A stretch of DNA of 64,000 nucleotides from Ilumatobacteraceae bacterium. GTDB lineage: Bacteria > Actinomycetota > Acidimicrobiia > Acidimicrobiales > Ilumatobacteraceae. The stretch spans positions 1 to 64,000 of the forward strand of contig SHUT01000006.1 in NCBI GenBank assembly GCA_009691255.1, given 5' to 3'. The translations under genes were made by a program, and so were the position numbers. A model generated the notes under the pieces. That model was given only the letters and a program-made list of their open reading frames with translations. It was not told the DNA's origin and did no database searches. Below, piece by piece: positions 42,398 to 52,499 of this stretch. Numbering within the stretch: the stretch's first letter is position 1; each line of letters begins with the position of its first letter.

Positions 42398-44202
42398 CAG
42401 ATGACAACCGATTTTGAAAGTGTGTTGTAGTCAGCGATGCGATTGCGCACAACATCAAGGCTCGCTGTCCAAAATGCTTCACCCGTAACGTCAAATCCGA
42501 AGGCTGCGCCGAGTTCTTCTGCTGTATCCATTCCGGCGCGCGACAATAGCGTGTCGTAGCCGTGTCGGAACTTGTCAGGATCTGCCTGAAACTGAGAGAA
42601 CAATCCGAGTCCAAAGAGCAAACCGTACGTGTATGGCCAGTTATAAAAATGACTGCCGTAGTAATGAGGCTTGAGCACCCACATATGTGGATGAGCAGTG
42701 GATTGGTCTAGTCCGTCACCGTATGCAGTGGCCTGGGCATTGGTCATCATCTCGTTGAGTTCACTTACTCCGAGTGTGCGTCGTTGGCGCCGCGCAAACA
42801 CTTCGGTTTCGAACAAGAAACGGCTGTGGATATCGACAACCACTTGATTAGAACCAACGAGATCAACATCCAAAAGAGCAAGTCGTTGGTTACCAGAAAG
42901 TGTTGCTAGGCCGGCTTCGACCATCAGTGTCTCACAAAAAATACTGGCTGTTTCGGCGAGTGCCATCGGGAGACGTTTTTGTAATGGCGTGCGTTGCGCC
43001 AACTGAGTGTTGTGGTAAGCGTGGCCAAGTTCGTGAGCAGTCATCTGAGCGCTATCGGCGCTACCAGTCCAATTCAGGAGCACAAGAGACCGATCTCCGA
43101 CGAAAGGCATACAAAATGCACCACCTACTTTGCCATCACGAGGTTCTGCGTCGAGCCATTTTTCTGTAATTGCTCTATCCACGAGTCCGGCCAGCTCGGT
43201 GCTGTATGTGCCAAAAGCATGTCGAACCGATTGAATGCCTTGTTCCCACGAGATCTTGTCTGCGCCCACTGGTAGCGGAGCCATCATGTTCCACCACGGC
43301 AACGATTCACCCGATGCATGCAATGACGATTTTGTTTTCATCCACTGCCGAAAATCAGGAAGTGAATCAGTAACTGCTTTTTGCATGGCATCAAATGTTG
43401 GTCGACTCACACTGTTGCCATACAAAGAAGCTTCAAGGGGTGACTCCCAATGTCGCCGAGCGTTAACGGTGTTTGCTTCGCCCTTGATGCTGTTCATGGC
43501 GGCAGCACACACCACTGCAACGCGGGGCCAAGCGTTCATCTCGGCTTCGTATCCTGCGCGACGCGTTGCTTCGTCTGCGTGACTCGCTAAGCCACGCACC
43601 GCAGGCATCGGCATTTCTTGTGTTGAACCATCTGGAAACGAAACAGTGCCGCCTAGTTGCGATGTGATGTCTCCCTGTAGACGACCCCATGCGCCAGAAC
43701 CAGTGGTTGCAAGTTCTGCATACAAACCTTCTTGGGCTTCAGGCATTTGATGGGCGGCGCGTTGAGCGAGTCGCAACAATGGTCCGTGGTGTTCGTGGGC
43801 TTGTGTACTGCGAGCGCTGAGTTCGTCAATGCCAAGCGACCCGATCCATTGGGCCAGGCGTGCTAGTAACGGACGCATGCGCGAGTCGAGTACCTCGACT
43901 TCGCTCAATAAGCCCTGTGCTTGTTCGTCGCGAGAATTGGTGGTGACGGTGGCATAAACATATGCCTCCAATATTTCAGAGTGCGCCAAGACACGATTGA
44001 CTGCAGCAATGATTTCGTCAGCGGCGGGTCCGTCTGCGTCAGTGATGACACGTTCGACATCGCGTACATTGTGTTGTTCGAACAGCGCTTCGAGGCGTGC
44101 CACGTCTGATGCAAGATTTTCCATATCATCAGTAAAAGTTCGAGATGACAAAGAATCATGGACGTCGGTCACGGACCAGCGCGGCAAAGTGGTATCAGGC
44201 AT
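42397..44202 (-). CDS. pepF: M3-family oligoendopeptidase F
   Basis: TAHELGHAYHNTQLAQRTPLQKRLPMALAETASIFCETL (HExxH..E). Confidence 0.93.
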   Translation of the reverse strand: MPDTTLPRWSVTDVHDSLSSRTFTDDMENLASDVARLEALFEQHNVRDVERVITDADGPAADEIIAAVNRVLAHSEILEAYVYATVTTNSRDEQAQGLLSEVEVLDSRMRPLLARLAQWIGSLGIDELSARSTQAHEHHGPLLRLAQRAAHQMPEAQEGLYAELATTGSGAWGRLQGDITSQLGGTVSFPDGSTQEMPMPAVRGLASHADEATRRAGYEAEMNAWPRVAVVCAAAMNSIKGEANTVNARRHWESPLEASLYGNSVSRPTFDAMQKAVTDSLPDFRQWMKTKSSLHASGESLPWWNMMAPLPVGADKISWEQGIQSVRHAFGTYSTELAGLVDRAITEKWLDAEPRDGKVGGAFCMPFVGDRSLVLLNWTGSADSAQMTAHELGHAYHNTQLAQRTPLQKRLPMALAETASIFCETLMVEAGLATLSGNQRLALLDVDLVGSNQVVVDIHSRFLFETEVFARRQRRTLGVSELNEMMTNAQATAYGDGLDQSTAHPHMWVLKPHYYGSHFYNWPYTYGLLFGLGLFSQFQADPDKFRHGYDTLLSRAGMDTAEELGAAFGFDVTGEAFWTASLDVVRNRIADYNTLSKSVVI

Positions 44203-44236
44203 ATCTTTAGGCTATTGGTGTTCTGGCGTGACGGCG

Positions 44237-45160
44237 CTACGAATGAGAGATGTCACCCACAAAAGCAAGTTCTGTGTGATGGGTGACAAACCCAAGTCTG
44301 GAATACATCGCAATTGCAGCAGTGTTATCAGCATCAACGAACAACATGCCAATCTCTGCGCCTGAGGCGGCCAGATAATTCAGGCCAGCCACTGTGATGG
44401 CGGAGCCCAAGCCACGGCCGACAAAATCGGGGTGTACCGCGATTACATAGATTTCGCCAACAAGTGGTGTTGTTTCGGGATGCATTTTAGTCCAGCAGAA
44501 TGCCCCAAGTTTGGAGTCAATATCGTGAATCAAAAACCCATTGGCATCAAACCACGGTTCGGCAATTCTGGATTGCAAGACATCAAGTTCCCAAGCACCT
44601 TGCTCTGGGTGCTCAGTAAAGGCAGCATTATTTGTCTCAAGCCAAAGCAGCGCATCGCCAGAGAAATCAAATGGGCGAGTGGTGATTGTGGAGCCGCGGT
44701 AGGCGATTACTTTTGGAAGCGGAAGTGGAACACGTAGTTGCAATAACTCACGACCTTGTTGCAGTCCAAACTCTTGGGCGAGTGTTCGATGCAACTGTGA
44801 TGCTTCAAATACCCACCAATGCACATGACCTCCGCCCTCGGACTTAACAATGTCAAGGGCCGCGGTCATTAGTTCGTGTCCGATAACGGCCATGTCATAT
44901 CGATGATGAGGATGCACCACTAAATCGAGCGACCATGACTCATTGCCACGGGATAACTGGCAATACGCAATGGGGTGGTCATGGTCCTCTTCGGTGGCGA
45001 TCAGACCAATAAAGCCAGGACGTCCACCCTGGCGAAGATCAAGCCACAAATGATCGCTTAGTGGCCGAACACCATCGGCTCGCTCGGCATCGGTTAGCAA
45101 TTCGGAGATGTTTTGGATGGCGGCGGTGTCCATTTGCCGCTTGATGATGAGGGAACGCAC
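44237..45160 (-). CDS. mshD: Mycothiol synthase (double GNAT)
   Basis: GNAT motifs VVHPHHRYDMAVIGHELMTAAL and VIAVHPDFVGRGLGSAITVAGLNYL; GTG start supported by TACCCT-N6-GTG. Confidence 0.85.
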   Translation of the reverse strand: MRSLIIKRQMDTAAIQNISELLTDAERADGVRPLSDHLWLDLRQGGRPGFIGLIATEEDHDHPIAYCQLSRGNESWSLDLVVHPHHRYDMAVIGHELMTAALDIVKSEGGGHVHWWVFEASQLHRTLAQEFGLQQGRELLQLRVPLPLPKVIAYRGSTITTRPFDFSGDALLWLETNNAAFTEHPEQGAWELDVLQSRIAEPWFDANGFLIHDIDSKLGAFCWTKMHPETTPLVGEIYVIAVHPDFVGRGLGSAITVAGLNYLAASGAEIGMLFVDADNTAAIAMYSRLGFVTHHTELAFVGDISHS

Positions 45161-45166
45161 TCAGAA

Positions 45167-45176
45167 AGGGTACCCT
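45167..45176. promoter_or_regulatory. Palindromic divergent -10 pair AGGGTACCCT for mshD (-) and nth (+)
   Basis: TACCCT on each strand, exactly 6 nt to a GTG start on each side. Confidence 0.6.
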
Positions 45177-45182
45177 CGCGCC

Positions 45183-45884
45183 GTGGGAAAGCCCCGAACT
45201 CCAGCAGCACGTTCTCGCGAAATCCAGCGACGATTGGTCGAGATCTATCCCGTGGCAATCTGTGAACTCAGGCATGCCAACGCCTTCGAGCTGCTTGCGG
45301 CCACGATCTTGTCCGCGCAATGCACCGATGTGCGCGTCAACATGGTGACGCCCGCATTATTCAAGAAATATCCCACGCCAAAAAAACTCGCCAACGCCAA
45401 TATTGCTGATGTTGAGGTGCTAATACGGTCCACTGGCTTTTTTCAGACCAAGGCTCGCAATCTCGTGGGGATGGCCCAAAACGTGATGGAGCACTTTAAT
45501 GGTGAGATTCCAGTTGAGTTAGAAGACCTCATCACGCTGCCAGGAGTTGGTCGCAAAACTGCCAACGTGTTGCGTAGCGTCGTGTATGACTTGCCGGGCC
45601 TCGCAGTCGATACGCATGTTGGCAGATTGTCGCGCCGATTGGGTCTTACAACCGAAGAAGACCCTGTCAAAGTCGAAAGAGTTCTCAATGATTTTTTGCC
45701 ACCAGAGCAATGGGGCGGATTCGGTCTACGTCTGATCCTGCATGGGCGCCGAGTCTGTGATGCAAAGAAACCAAAATGCGATATTTGCGAACTCGAAGAC
45801 ATCTGTCCATCGACATTGATGCCGACTCGCAAGAAGCCAAAGCAAGAAGCCAAAGCAAATACCAAGACAAGAGGACCAAGATGA
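45183..45884 (+). CDS. nth: Endonuclease III
   Basis: ATILSAQCTDVRVNMVTP, LPGVGRKTANVLRSVVYDLPGLAVDTHVGRLSRRLGL, [4Fe-4S] cysteines. Confidence 0.95.
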   Translation: MGKPRTPAARSREIQRRLVEIYPVAICELRHANAFELLAATILSAQCTDVRVNMVTPALFKKYPTPKKLANANIADVEVLIRSTGFFQTKARNLVGMAQNVMEHFNGEIPVELEDLITLPGVGRKTANVLRSVVYDLPGLAVDTHVGRLSRRLGLTTEEDPVKVERVLNDFLPPEQWGGFGLRLILHGRRVCDAKKPKCDICELEDICPSTLMPTRKKPKQEAKANTKTRGPR

Positions 45885-46072
45885 GCGACACTATCCGTGC
45901 TGAACTTGCCGCCGCCGCCGAGGCTCTTGAGCGATATCGCTTGCGGGTGAGTGGGTTGGTCGACACAGTAGGTCCTGACCACGAAGATCTTGTGTCGGCT
46001 CTATACGAAGCCGAGCGAGCATTGCTTGGCGCACAACGCCTTGTGGCTCGGGCCGGCAAACTGGCTCGCTAA
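45881..46072 (+). CDS. Small helical protein (63 aa) coupled to nth by ATGA overlap
   Basis: MSDTIRAELAAAAEALERYRLRVSGLVDTVGPDHEDLVSALYEAERALLGAQRLVARAGKLAR. Confidence 0.65.
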   Translation: MSDTIRAELAAAAEALERYRLRVSGLVDTVGPDHEDLVSALYEAERALLGAQRLVARAGKLAR

Positions 46073-46114
46073 AAGCGTTCTCTTTCGGGGCTCTTGGCTC
46101 GGTAGTTTGACTGA

Positions 46115-47194
46115 GTGACAGAACTCAGGCCCCGGGCCGACATCGTGGCGATGGATAAGTACCACTCGCCCCAGGTTGATGTTGCTGTGCGCCTCAACAC
46201 AAACGAATCACCACTCCCTGTTCCGCCAGAGTGGATCACTGATGTACGCAACGCAGTCGACGAAGTTGCATGGAATAGGTATCCCGATCGATCTGCTCTC
46301 GCATTACGCCAAGCAATTGCCAATCGTCATGGCGTGAGCGCAGACAATGTGTTTGTTGCAAACGGATCAAACGAGGTACTACAAACACTTCTTTTGACAT
46401 ACGCAGGTGCTGGCCGCACGGTCGCAACCTTTGAGCCCACTTATCAGATGCACGCGCACTTGGCCCGAATCTCGGGAGCAACAGTGGTATCTGGTCAGCG
46501 TGATAGCGATTTTGAATTACAAGAATCCGAAATTCGGCGAGTACTTGACACCGCTCAACCTGAAGTCGTCTTTTTGTGTAGTCCAAATAATCCAACAGGT
46601 CGTCTTGAGCCACGTCGCAATATTGAGTTAGTGGTTGCCAACGCCCCTGGGCTAGTTGTGATCGACGAGGCCTACGCTGAGTTCTCGGACTGGAGTGCAC
46701 TCGAACTCGTGACAGAACACTCCAATGTTGTGGTGACAAGAACATTTTCAAAAACATGGTCACTCGCGGCATTGCGCTTGGGATATGCAATTGCGCCAAC
46801 ACGCATGGTCGAAGAACTAAACACCGTAGTGATGCCGTATCACCTAGATGCTCTCAAACAGATAGCGGGTGAGCGTGCGTTGCGCTATGTCGAGCAGATG
46901 CAATCTCGAGTCGCCGGAATCGTTCAAGAGCGTGGACGCATTGCGGGTCGTCTTGGCGAGCTCGGCATCGACACCTGGCCAAGCGGTGCAAACTTCATTT
47001 TGTTTCGACCGACTTCTGCTGCATCCTCGGGCTCTGAGTCGGTGTGGCAAAAATTGCTCAACACAGGCATTTTGGTGCGAGATTGCAGCACCTGGGCTGG
47101 ACTTGATGGCTGCCTGCGGGTGACCGTTGGAACCCCAGCAGAAAACGATTTGTTCTTAAAGGCGCTTAGTTGGGCCGTCGGCAAGGGAGAATAG
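46115..47194 (+). CDS. hisC: Histidinol-phosphate aminotransferase
   Basis: LNTNESPLPVP, VANGSNEVLQTLL, FLCSPNNPTGRLE, RTFSKTWSLAALRLGYAI. Confidence 0.93.
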   Translation: MTELRPRADIVAMDKYHSPQVDVAVRLNTNESPLPVPPEWITDVRNAVDEVAWNRYPDRSALALRQAIANRHGVSADNVFVANGSNEVLQTLLLTYAGAGRTVATFEPTYQMHAHLARISGATVVSGQRDSDFELQESEIRRVLDTAQPEVVFLCSPNNPTGRLEPRRNIELVVANAPGLVVIDEAYAEFSDWSALELVTEHSNVVVTRTFSKTWSLAALRLGYAIAPTRMVEELNTVVMPYHLDALKQIAGERALRYVEQMQSRVAGIVQERGRIAGRLGELGIDTWPSGANFILFRPTSAASSGSESVWQKLLNTGILVRDCSTWAGLDGCLRVTVGTPAENDLFLKALSWAVGKGE

Positions 47195-47198
47195 ACAC

Positions 47199-47792
47199 AT
47201 GGCTCGCACAGCAACTCGCAATCGGTCGACCAAAGAAACATCAATCGATGTCAGCATCAACATTGATGGCTCTGGTCAGTCATCAGTGTCTACCGGAATA
47301 CCTTTTTATGACCACATGCTCGATCAGTTAGCGCGTCATGGAGGATTCGACCTTAATGTGGCGGCTAAAGGCGACCTGCATATCGATACTCATCACACAG
47401 TTGAAGACGTTGCAATTGCTATCGGCGAGGCTTTGCGCGAAGCACTTGGGGACAAAGCAGGTGTGCGTCGTTTTGCTAGCGGAACATTTCCGCTTGACGA
47501 AGCACTCGTTGAAATCTCGCTCGACCTAAGCGGTCGTCCGTTTGTGGCGTGGGATGTTGAGTTGCCAGAGTGCTTGCCGTTAGGAAACCCTGCATTTGAT
47601 CCATCGTTGGCAGAACATGCAATTGCCTCATTGGCGACGGCCGCCAACATCACATTGCATGTCAATCTGCGCGCAGGCCGAAATGTTCATCACATCATTG
47701 AGGCAACATTTAAAGGGCTGGCTCGCTGTCTGCGCGATGCAGTACGCATTGACTCGACAGGAGTACCGTCCACAAAGGGCGTTCTTTCGTGA
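47199..47792 (+). CDS. hisB: Imidazoleglycerol-phosphate dehydratase
   Basis: TGIPFYDHMLDQLARHGGFDL, DTHHTVEDVAIAIGEAL, NVHHIIEATFKGLARCLRDAV. Confidence 0.96.
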   Translation: MARTATRNRSTKETSIDVSINIDGSGQSSVSTGIPFYDHMLDQLARHGGFDLNVAAKGDLHIDTHHTVEDVAIAIGEALREALGDKAGVRRFASGTFPLDEALVEISLDLSGRPFVAWDVELPECLPLGNPAFDPSLAEHAIASLATAANITLHVNLRAGRNVHHIIEATFKGLARCLRDAVRIDSTGVPSTKGVLS

Positions 47793-48415
47793 CCCAACCA
47801 CCGCGCATTGCGGTGCTCGACTACGGAATCGGCAATCTTCGTTCTGCACAAAAAGCATTAGAACGAGTCGGGGCTCACGCAGTTCTCACTACTTCGCATT
47901 CCCAGATTGATGCAGCAGATGCAATCGTGCTGCCAGGCGTCGGCGCATTTGGCGCATGCATGGACGCATTGCGTTCTGCTGATTTAGAAGAGGTCACGTT
48001 GCGCGCAGTAGGCAGTGGCAAACCATTTCTTGGCATCTGCGTTGGGATGCAGATGTTGTTTACACGCAGCGAAGAAGACCCCAATGCGTTGGGACTCGAT
48101 GTCATCCCCGGAAGCGTGCGCTGGATTCCGACGTCTGTGCCAAGACCACAAATGCAATGGAACCAGTTAGACATCGCCAATCCTGATCCTATGTTTGGGG
48201 GTCTTGATTCAAAACCCTGGATGTATTTTGTGCACTCGTTGCACGGTGTGCCTGACGACGACACCCAGATAGTCGCAACCGTGCAATACGGCGAAAAACT
48301 TAATGTGGCGTTTCGCAAAGACAATGTATTTGCTACACAGTTTCATCCTGAAAAGTCTGCCGCATCTGGCCTTGCTCTGCTGCGTAACTTTGTTTTAATG
48401 GCGGGTGCATCATGA
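47789..48415 (+). CDS. hisH: Imidazole glycerol phosphate synthase subunit HisH
   Basis: LDYGIGNLRSAQKAL, VLPGVGAFGACMDAL, FLGICVGMQMLF, ATQFHPEKSAASGL. Confidence 0.96.
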   Translation: MTQPPRIAVLDYGIGNLRSAQKALERVGAHAVLTTSHSQIDAADAIVLPGVGAFGACMDALRSADLEEVTLRAVGSGKPFLGICVGMQMLFTRSEEDPNALGLDVIPGSVRWIPTSVPRPQMQWNQLDIANPDPMFGGLDSKPWMYFVHSLHGVPDDDTQIVATVQYGEKLNVAFRKDNVFATQFHPEKSAASGLALLRNFVLMAGAS

Positions 48416-49134
48416 TCCTGTATCCGGCAATAGATATTCGTGGTGGTTGTGTTGTGCGTTTGCGCCAAGGTGATTACGCGGACGAAACAATTTATGGTTC
48501 TGATCCTGTTGCTGCAGCCCTGGCATTTGCAGACGCTGGAGCAACATGGGTGCATATGGTTGATCTTGACGCGGCACGCAGTGGAGACCCCGTCAATCGA
48601 AGCATTATTGGCGAAGTTGCACAAGCATTGCGCGGTCGTGCAAAGCTGCAAGTTGGCGGCGGAGTTCGAACCTTGACAGACGTTAATCAACTCGCCACAG
48701 CAGGAGTATCGCGAGTGGTTATGGGGTCAGCGGCCGTAAGTAATCCAGAGCTTGTTGTTCAAGCGTCGACTGTGCTGCCGATTGCCGTTGGCCTAGATCA
48801 TCGAGATGGCGAAATTGCTATACACGGATGGACCAAGGCGAGCGGACTATCGCTCGTAGCCGCTCTTGACATGTTTAGAACAGCGACTGTTTTTGTTATC
48901 ACTGATATTTCTCGCGATGGTATGTTGCAGGGTCCTGATATTGATGGTCTTCGTTTGGCCGCCAATGCAACGACGATTCCAATAATCGCAAGCGGCGGAG
49001 TCGGCACGCTCGAGCACTTGGTGCAATTAGTAAATGTGCCAAAACTCCAGGGAGTCATTACGGGCAAAGCGATTTACGAAAACTGTTTCAGCGTGCAAGA
49101 AGCAATTCAGGTACTAGGGGCTAGTCAACAATGA
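48412..49134 (+). CDS. hisA: 1-(5-phosphoribosyl)-5-[(5-phosphoribosylamino)methylideneamino]imidazole-4-carboxamide isomerase (HisA)
   Basis: [51 protein letters not shown]. Confidence 0.93.
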   Translation: MILYPAIDIRGGCVVRLRQGDYADETIYGSDPVAAALAFADAGATWVHMVDLDAARSGDPVNRSIIGEVAQALRGRAKLQVGGGVRTLTDVNQLATAGVSRVVMGSAAVSNPELVVQASTVLPIAVGLDHRDGEIAIHGWTKASGLSLVAALDMFRTATVFVITDISRDGMLQGPDIDGLRLAANATTIPIIASGGVGTLEHLVQLVNVPKLQGVITGKAIYENCFSVQEAIQVLGASQQ

Positions 49135-49946
49135 GTACGGCCCAAACTGACGTCGTAGCACGGGTGATTCCGTGTCTTGATGTCACTGATGGACGAGTCG
49201 TTAAAGGCATCAATTTTGTCGACCTTCGAGATGCCGGTGACCCAGTAGAGCTTGCCGCTAGGTACGACTCCCAAGGTGCTGACGAACTGGTATTCCTTGA
49301 CATCACGGCATCATCTGATCGACGCAACACCATGATCGATGTGGTTTCACGCACTGCAGAACAAGTATTTATACCGCTCACAGTTGGCGGCGGAATCAGG
49401 AAGTTGTCGGATGCACGCGCATTATTGCGAGCAGGTGCCGACAAAGTAAGCGTCAATACATCAGCTGTTGAGCGACCAGAACTAATTGCCGACATTGCGC
49501 TTGAGTTTGGGGCGCAATGTGTGGTTTGTGCCATTGATGCAAAACGCAATGCTGCTGGTCAATCATGGGAAGTATTTCTGCACGGAGGCAGAACTGCAAC
49601 CGGAATCGATGTCATTGAATGGGCAACCCGGGCAGTATCACTCGGGGCTGGAGAAATTTTGCTGACATCAATGGACCGCGATGGCACCCGGGAAGGATTC
49701 GATCTTGTTCTTACACGCGCTGTCGCTAATGCTGTCGGAGTTCCAGTTATTGCAAGTGGTGGAGTCGGCACACTTGATCACTTGGTTGACGGAGTCTTGC
49801 AAGGTGGAGCAAGTGGCGTATTGGCTGCATCAATTTTTCATTTTGGCGAACATACCGTGGGTGATGCTAAGATGCTGATGCAATCGCGCGGGATACGAGT
49901 TCGTCCAGTACCGAGTGTTTTGTCTGATCAAAACAACCAGCCATAA
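49131..49946 (+). CDS. hisF: Imidazole glycerol phosphate synthase subunit HisF
   Basis: [63 protein letters not shown]. Confidence 0.96.
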   Translation: MSTAQTDVVARVIPCLDVTDGRVVKGINFVDLRDAGDPVELAARYDSQGADELVFLDITASSDRRNTMIDVVSRTAEQVFIPLTVGGGIRKLSDARALLRAGADKVSVNTSAVERPELIADIALEFGAQCVVCAIDAKRNAAGQSWEVFLHGGRTATGIDVIEWATRAVSLGAGEILLTSMDRDGTREGFDLVLTRAVANAVGVPVIASGGVGTLDHLVDGVLQGGASGVLAASIFHFGEHTVGDAKMLMQSRGIRVRPVPSVLSDQNNQP

Positions 49947-50505
49947 AGTGATCAGCGCCAACTAACACATCAAGCGATGTGTTGCGCCAAGAGTCGGCGG
50001 CAATCCGTGCATCAGCGATGCTTGTAAACTGGTCGTGCTCAGGCATCAAAATAAATTTGTGATGATGATCATGTGCGGCAACAGGTGAGCCAGCGAACAT
50101 TTCCAATGGTGGAGCGAGCGCAATCCAGGCCCCGATTCGTGGCTCTACAACCCAGAGTGCAGTAGCGGCACCAAAGGAGTACCCGGCCACGATGATGGGT
50201 AGGTCGCCCACTACATGTGACATCAGATCAATCGCTGCGGCGATATCAAGTCGTTCGGCTCCGTTGCCGTCGTATTTGCCTTGGCTCATGCCCACCCCTC
50301 GAAAATCAAAGGCGATGGCAGGGCAAGATGCATTGATTGCCGCCCGTACAAGGGCTGCCACCACCATGTCGTGTCGACTACCGCCATAGAGCGGATGCGG
50401 ATGGCAAACCACGAATCCAGCCTTGGCCTGACCATCAGGTCGCCATAGGTCACCGTCCAGAATCAGATTGTCAATCGTCAAGAGGTGAACCAACTCATTA
50501 TGCAT
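49867..50505 (-). CDS. Alpha/beta hydrolase (dienelactone hydrolase-like)
   Basis: [57 protein letters not shown]. Confidence 0.88.
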   Translation of the reverse strand: MHNELVHLLTIDNLILDGDLWRPDGQAKAGFVVCHPHPLYGGSRHDMVVAALVRAAINASCPAIAFDFRGVGMSQGKYDGNGAERLDIAAAIDLMSHVVGDLPIIVAGYSFGAATALWVVEPRIGAWIALAPPLEMFAGSPVAAHDHHHKFILMPEHDQFTSIADARIAADSWRNTSLDVLVGADHFMAGCFDQTKHSVLDELVSRAIASAS

Positions 50506-50579
50506 GCCAAGAACGGTATCGCAGGCACGAGTATGAAATCGGGCGGGAGCAGGCGAGGCAAAAGCCGTAGCATAGAAAA

Positions 50580-50969
50580 ATGACGGATGCCACCAACGCC
50601 CCACGGGGCGAGCAAATCTCTGCCTCGCCAGAGCAATTAGCAGCGGTGGCGTTTAACAAAGATGGTCTCGTGCCAGCAATATCGCAGTGCCGTGCTACTG
50701 GACGCGTATTGATGATGGCATGGATGAGCCGGGAGTCATTACAACAGACATTTGCCCAAGGGCGCATGGTGTACTGGAGTCGCAGCAGAAACGAATTGTG
50801 GCGCAAAGGCAACACTAGTGGTGATGCTCAATTCGTGCGCGAGGCCTATTACGACTGCGACGGCGACACACTGTTGTTTATTGTCGACCAAGAAGGCGAT
50901 GGAGCGTGTCATACGGGTGAGTACTCGTGCTTCTTTAATACTTTTGGTGATGCCAAAATTGAAGAGTAG
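50580..50969 (+). CDS. hisI: Phosphoribosyl-AMP cyclohydrolase
   Basis: MMAWMSRESLQQTFAQGRMVYWSRSRNELWRKGNTSGDAQFVREAYYDCDGDTLLF. Confidence 0.95.
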   Translation: MTDATNAPRGEQISASPEQLAAVAFNKDGLVPAISQCRATGRVLMMAWMSRESLQQTFAQGRMVYWSRSRNELWRKGNTSGDAQFVREAYYDCDGDTLLFIVDQEGDGACHTGEYSCFFNTFGDAKIEE

Positions 50970-50972
50970 TTC

Positions 50973-52499
50973 GTGAATACACAAATGAAACCAACACTCG
51001 AAGAGTTTCGAGAACTTGCCCAGTCATACACGGTCGTGCCCGTGTGGACAGAAATATTGGCTGATCTAGAAACACCAGTAGCTGCATTTGTAAAACTTGT
51101 CGGCGAAGGTGATGGATTTCTGCTTGAGTCAGTCGAACACGGAGAGCGCTGGAGCCGTTTTTCATTTGTTGGTCGCAACCCGCGCGCAACACTGACTTTG
51201 CGTGATGGCTTGATCACAACGATGGGTGATGTCCCAGATTCTGTGCCGCTCAATCAGGGAATGCTCGCCGCAATGGAAGCGTTACTAGGGGTGTATCGCG
51301 CCCCAGTGATCGAAGATCTTCCTCCCTTGCAAGGTGGGCTGATGGGTTTTCTTGGGTACGACATTATTCGCGAAGTAGAGCACCTTCCCAACGCTGCACT
51401 CGACGATCGGCATTTGCCAGATGCCACGATCAGCGTGATCGGATCTCTTGCTGCATTCGATCACTGGCGTCAACGCGTTTACATGCTTGAGAGCGTGCTG
51501 GTTGCCGGACTAGATGCAGGCCAGGTTGACGTCGCTTATGTCGCTGCAACACAGCGAGTCGAACAAGGCGTTGCAGACATGTGCCGGCCACTTGAATATG
51601 TAGCAGTCGAGCCTCCAGTAACAGATGAAGATCTGCCGCCGATGACGTCTTCAATGTCTGGCGGAAACTATCAGCTAGCAGTAGAAGTCGCCAAAGATTA
51701 TATTCGTGCCGGCGATATTTTTCAGGTGGTGCTGTCTCAGCGATTTGATATCGACCTACAGGCAGATCCCTTTGATGTATATCGCGTCTTGCGGCAAGTA
51801 AACCCCAGTCCATATATGTATTTCTTGCGTCAGCCGGGTTTGACAATTGTTGGCGGATCACCAGAGCCAATGGTGCAAGTGCAAAATGGTCGCATTATTA
51901 GTCGCCCAATTGCGGGCACTCGCAAGCGCGGTCGCAATGATCAACACGATCGACGATTGGCAGCAGAACTGCGCGAAAATCCCAAAGAAGGCGCAGAGCA
52001 CATCATGCTTGTCGACCTAGCGCGCAATGATGTTGGTCGTGTCGCCGAGTTTGGTTCGGTTGTGGTTGACGAACTGATGACTCTTGAACGCTATAGCCAC
52101 GTCATGCACCTGACATCACAGGTGTCAGGAGACCTTCGCGACGGGCTCGGACCCATTGATGTGTTGCGCGCTACGTTGCCAGCCGGAACCGTAAGTGGGG
52201 CACCAAAAGTACGTGCAATGGAAATCATTGACGAACTAGAGCCCGTCAAGCGCGGTCCGTATGCTGGTGTTGTGGGTTATGTCGACTTCGCGGGCAATCT
52301 CGACACTGCTATTGCGATTCGCACGATGTTTGTTGGCCCCAACGGAGCATCGCTTCAAGCAGGGGCCGGAATCGTCGCCGACAGCGTGCCTCAAGACGAA
52401 GATCTAGAATGCCACAACAAGGTTGCAGCATTACTCGCCACAATTCCTGCCGCTCGCAAGATGACGCAACGCAGACGCCAAGCCGGTACTCGCGCATGA
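50973..52499 (+). CDS. trpE: Anthranilate synthase component I
   Basis: IRAGDIFQVVLSQRFD, SPYMYFLRQPGLTIVGGSPEPMV, PIAGTRKRGRN, GTVSGAPKVRAMEIIDELE. Confidence 0.95.
   Translation: MNTQMKPTLEEFRELAQSYTVVPVWTEILADLETPVAAFVKLVGEGDGFLLESVEHGERWSRFSFVGRNPRATLTLRDGLITTMGDVPDSVPLNQGMLAAMEALLGVYRAPVIEDLPPLQGGLMGFLGYDIIREVEHLPNAALDDRHLPDATISVIGSLAAFDHWRQRVYMLESVLVAGLDAGQVDVAYVAATQRVEQGVADMCRPLEYVAVEPPVTDEDLPPMTSSMSGGNYQLAVEVAKDYIRAGDIFQVVLSQRFDIDLQADPFDVYRVLRQVNPSPYMYFLRQPGLTIVGGSPEPMVQVQNGRIISRPIAGTRKRGRNDQHDRRLAAELRENPKEGAEHIMLVDLARNDVGRVAEFGSVVVDELMTLERYSHVMHLTSQVSGDLRDGLGPIDVLRATLPAGTVSGAPKVRAMEIIDELEPVKRGPYAGVVGYVDFAGNLDTAIAIRTMFVGPNGASLQAGAGIVADSVPQDEDLECHNKVAALLATIPAARKMTQRRRQAGTRA

Noticed and set aside
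46236-46802. 188-aa minus-strand ORF
   Set aside because: Antisense to hisC, no domain; shadow ORF.
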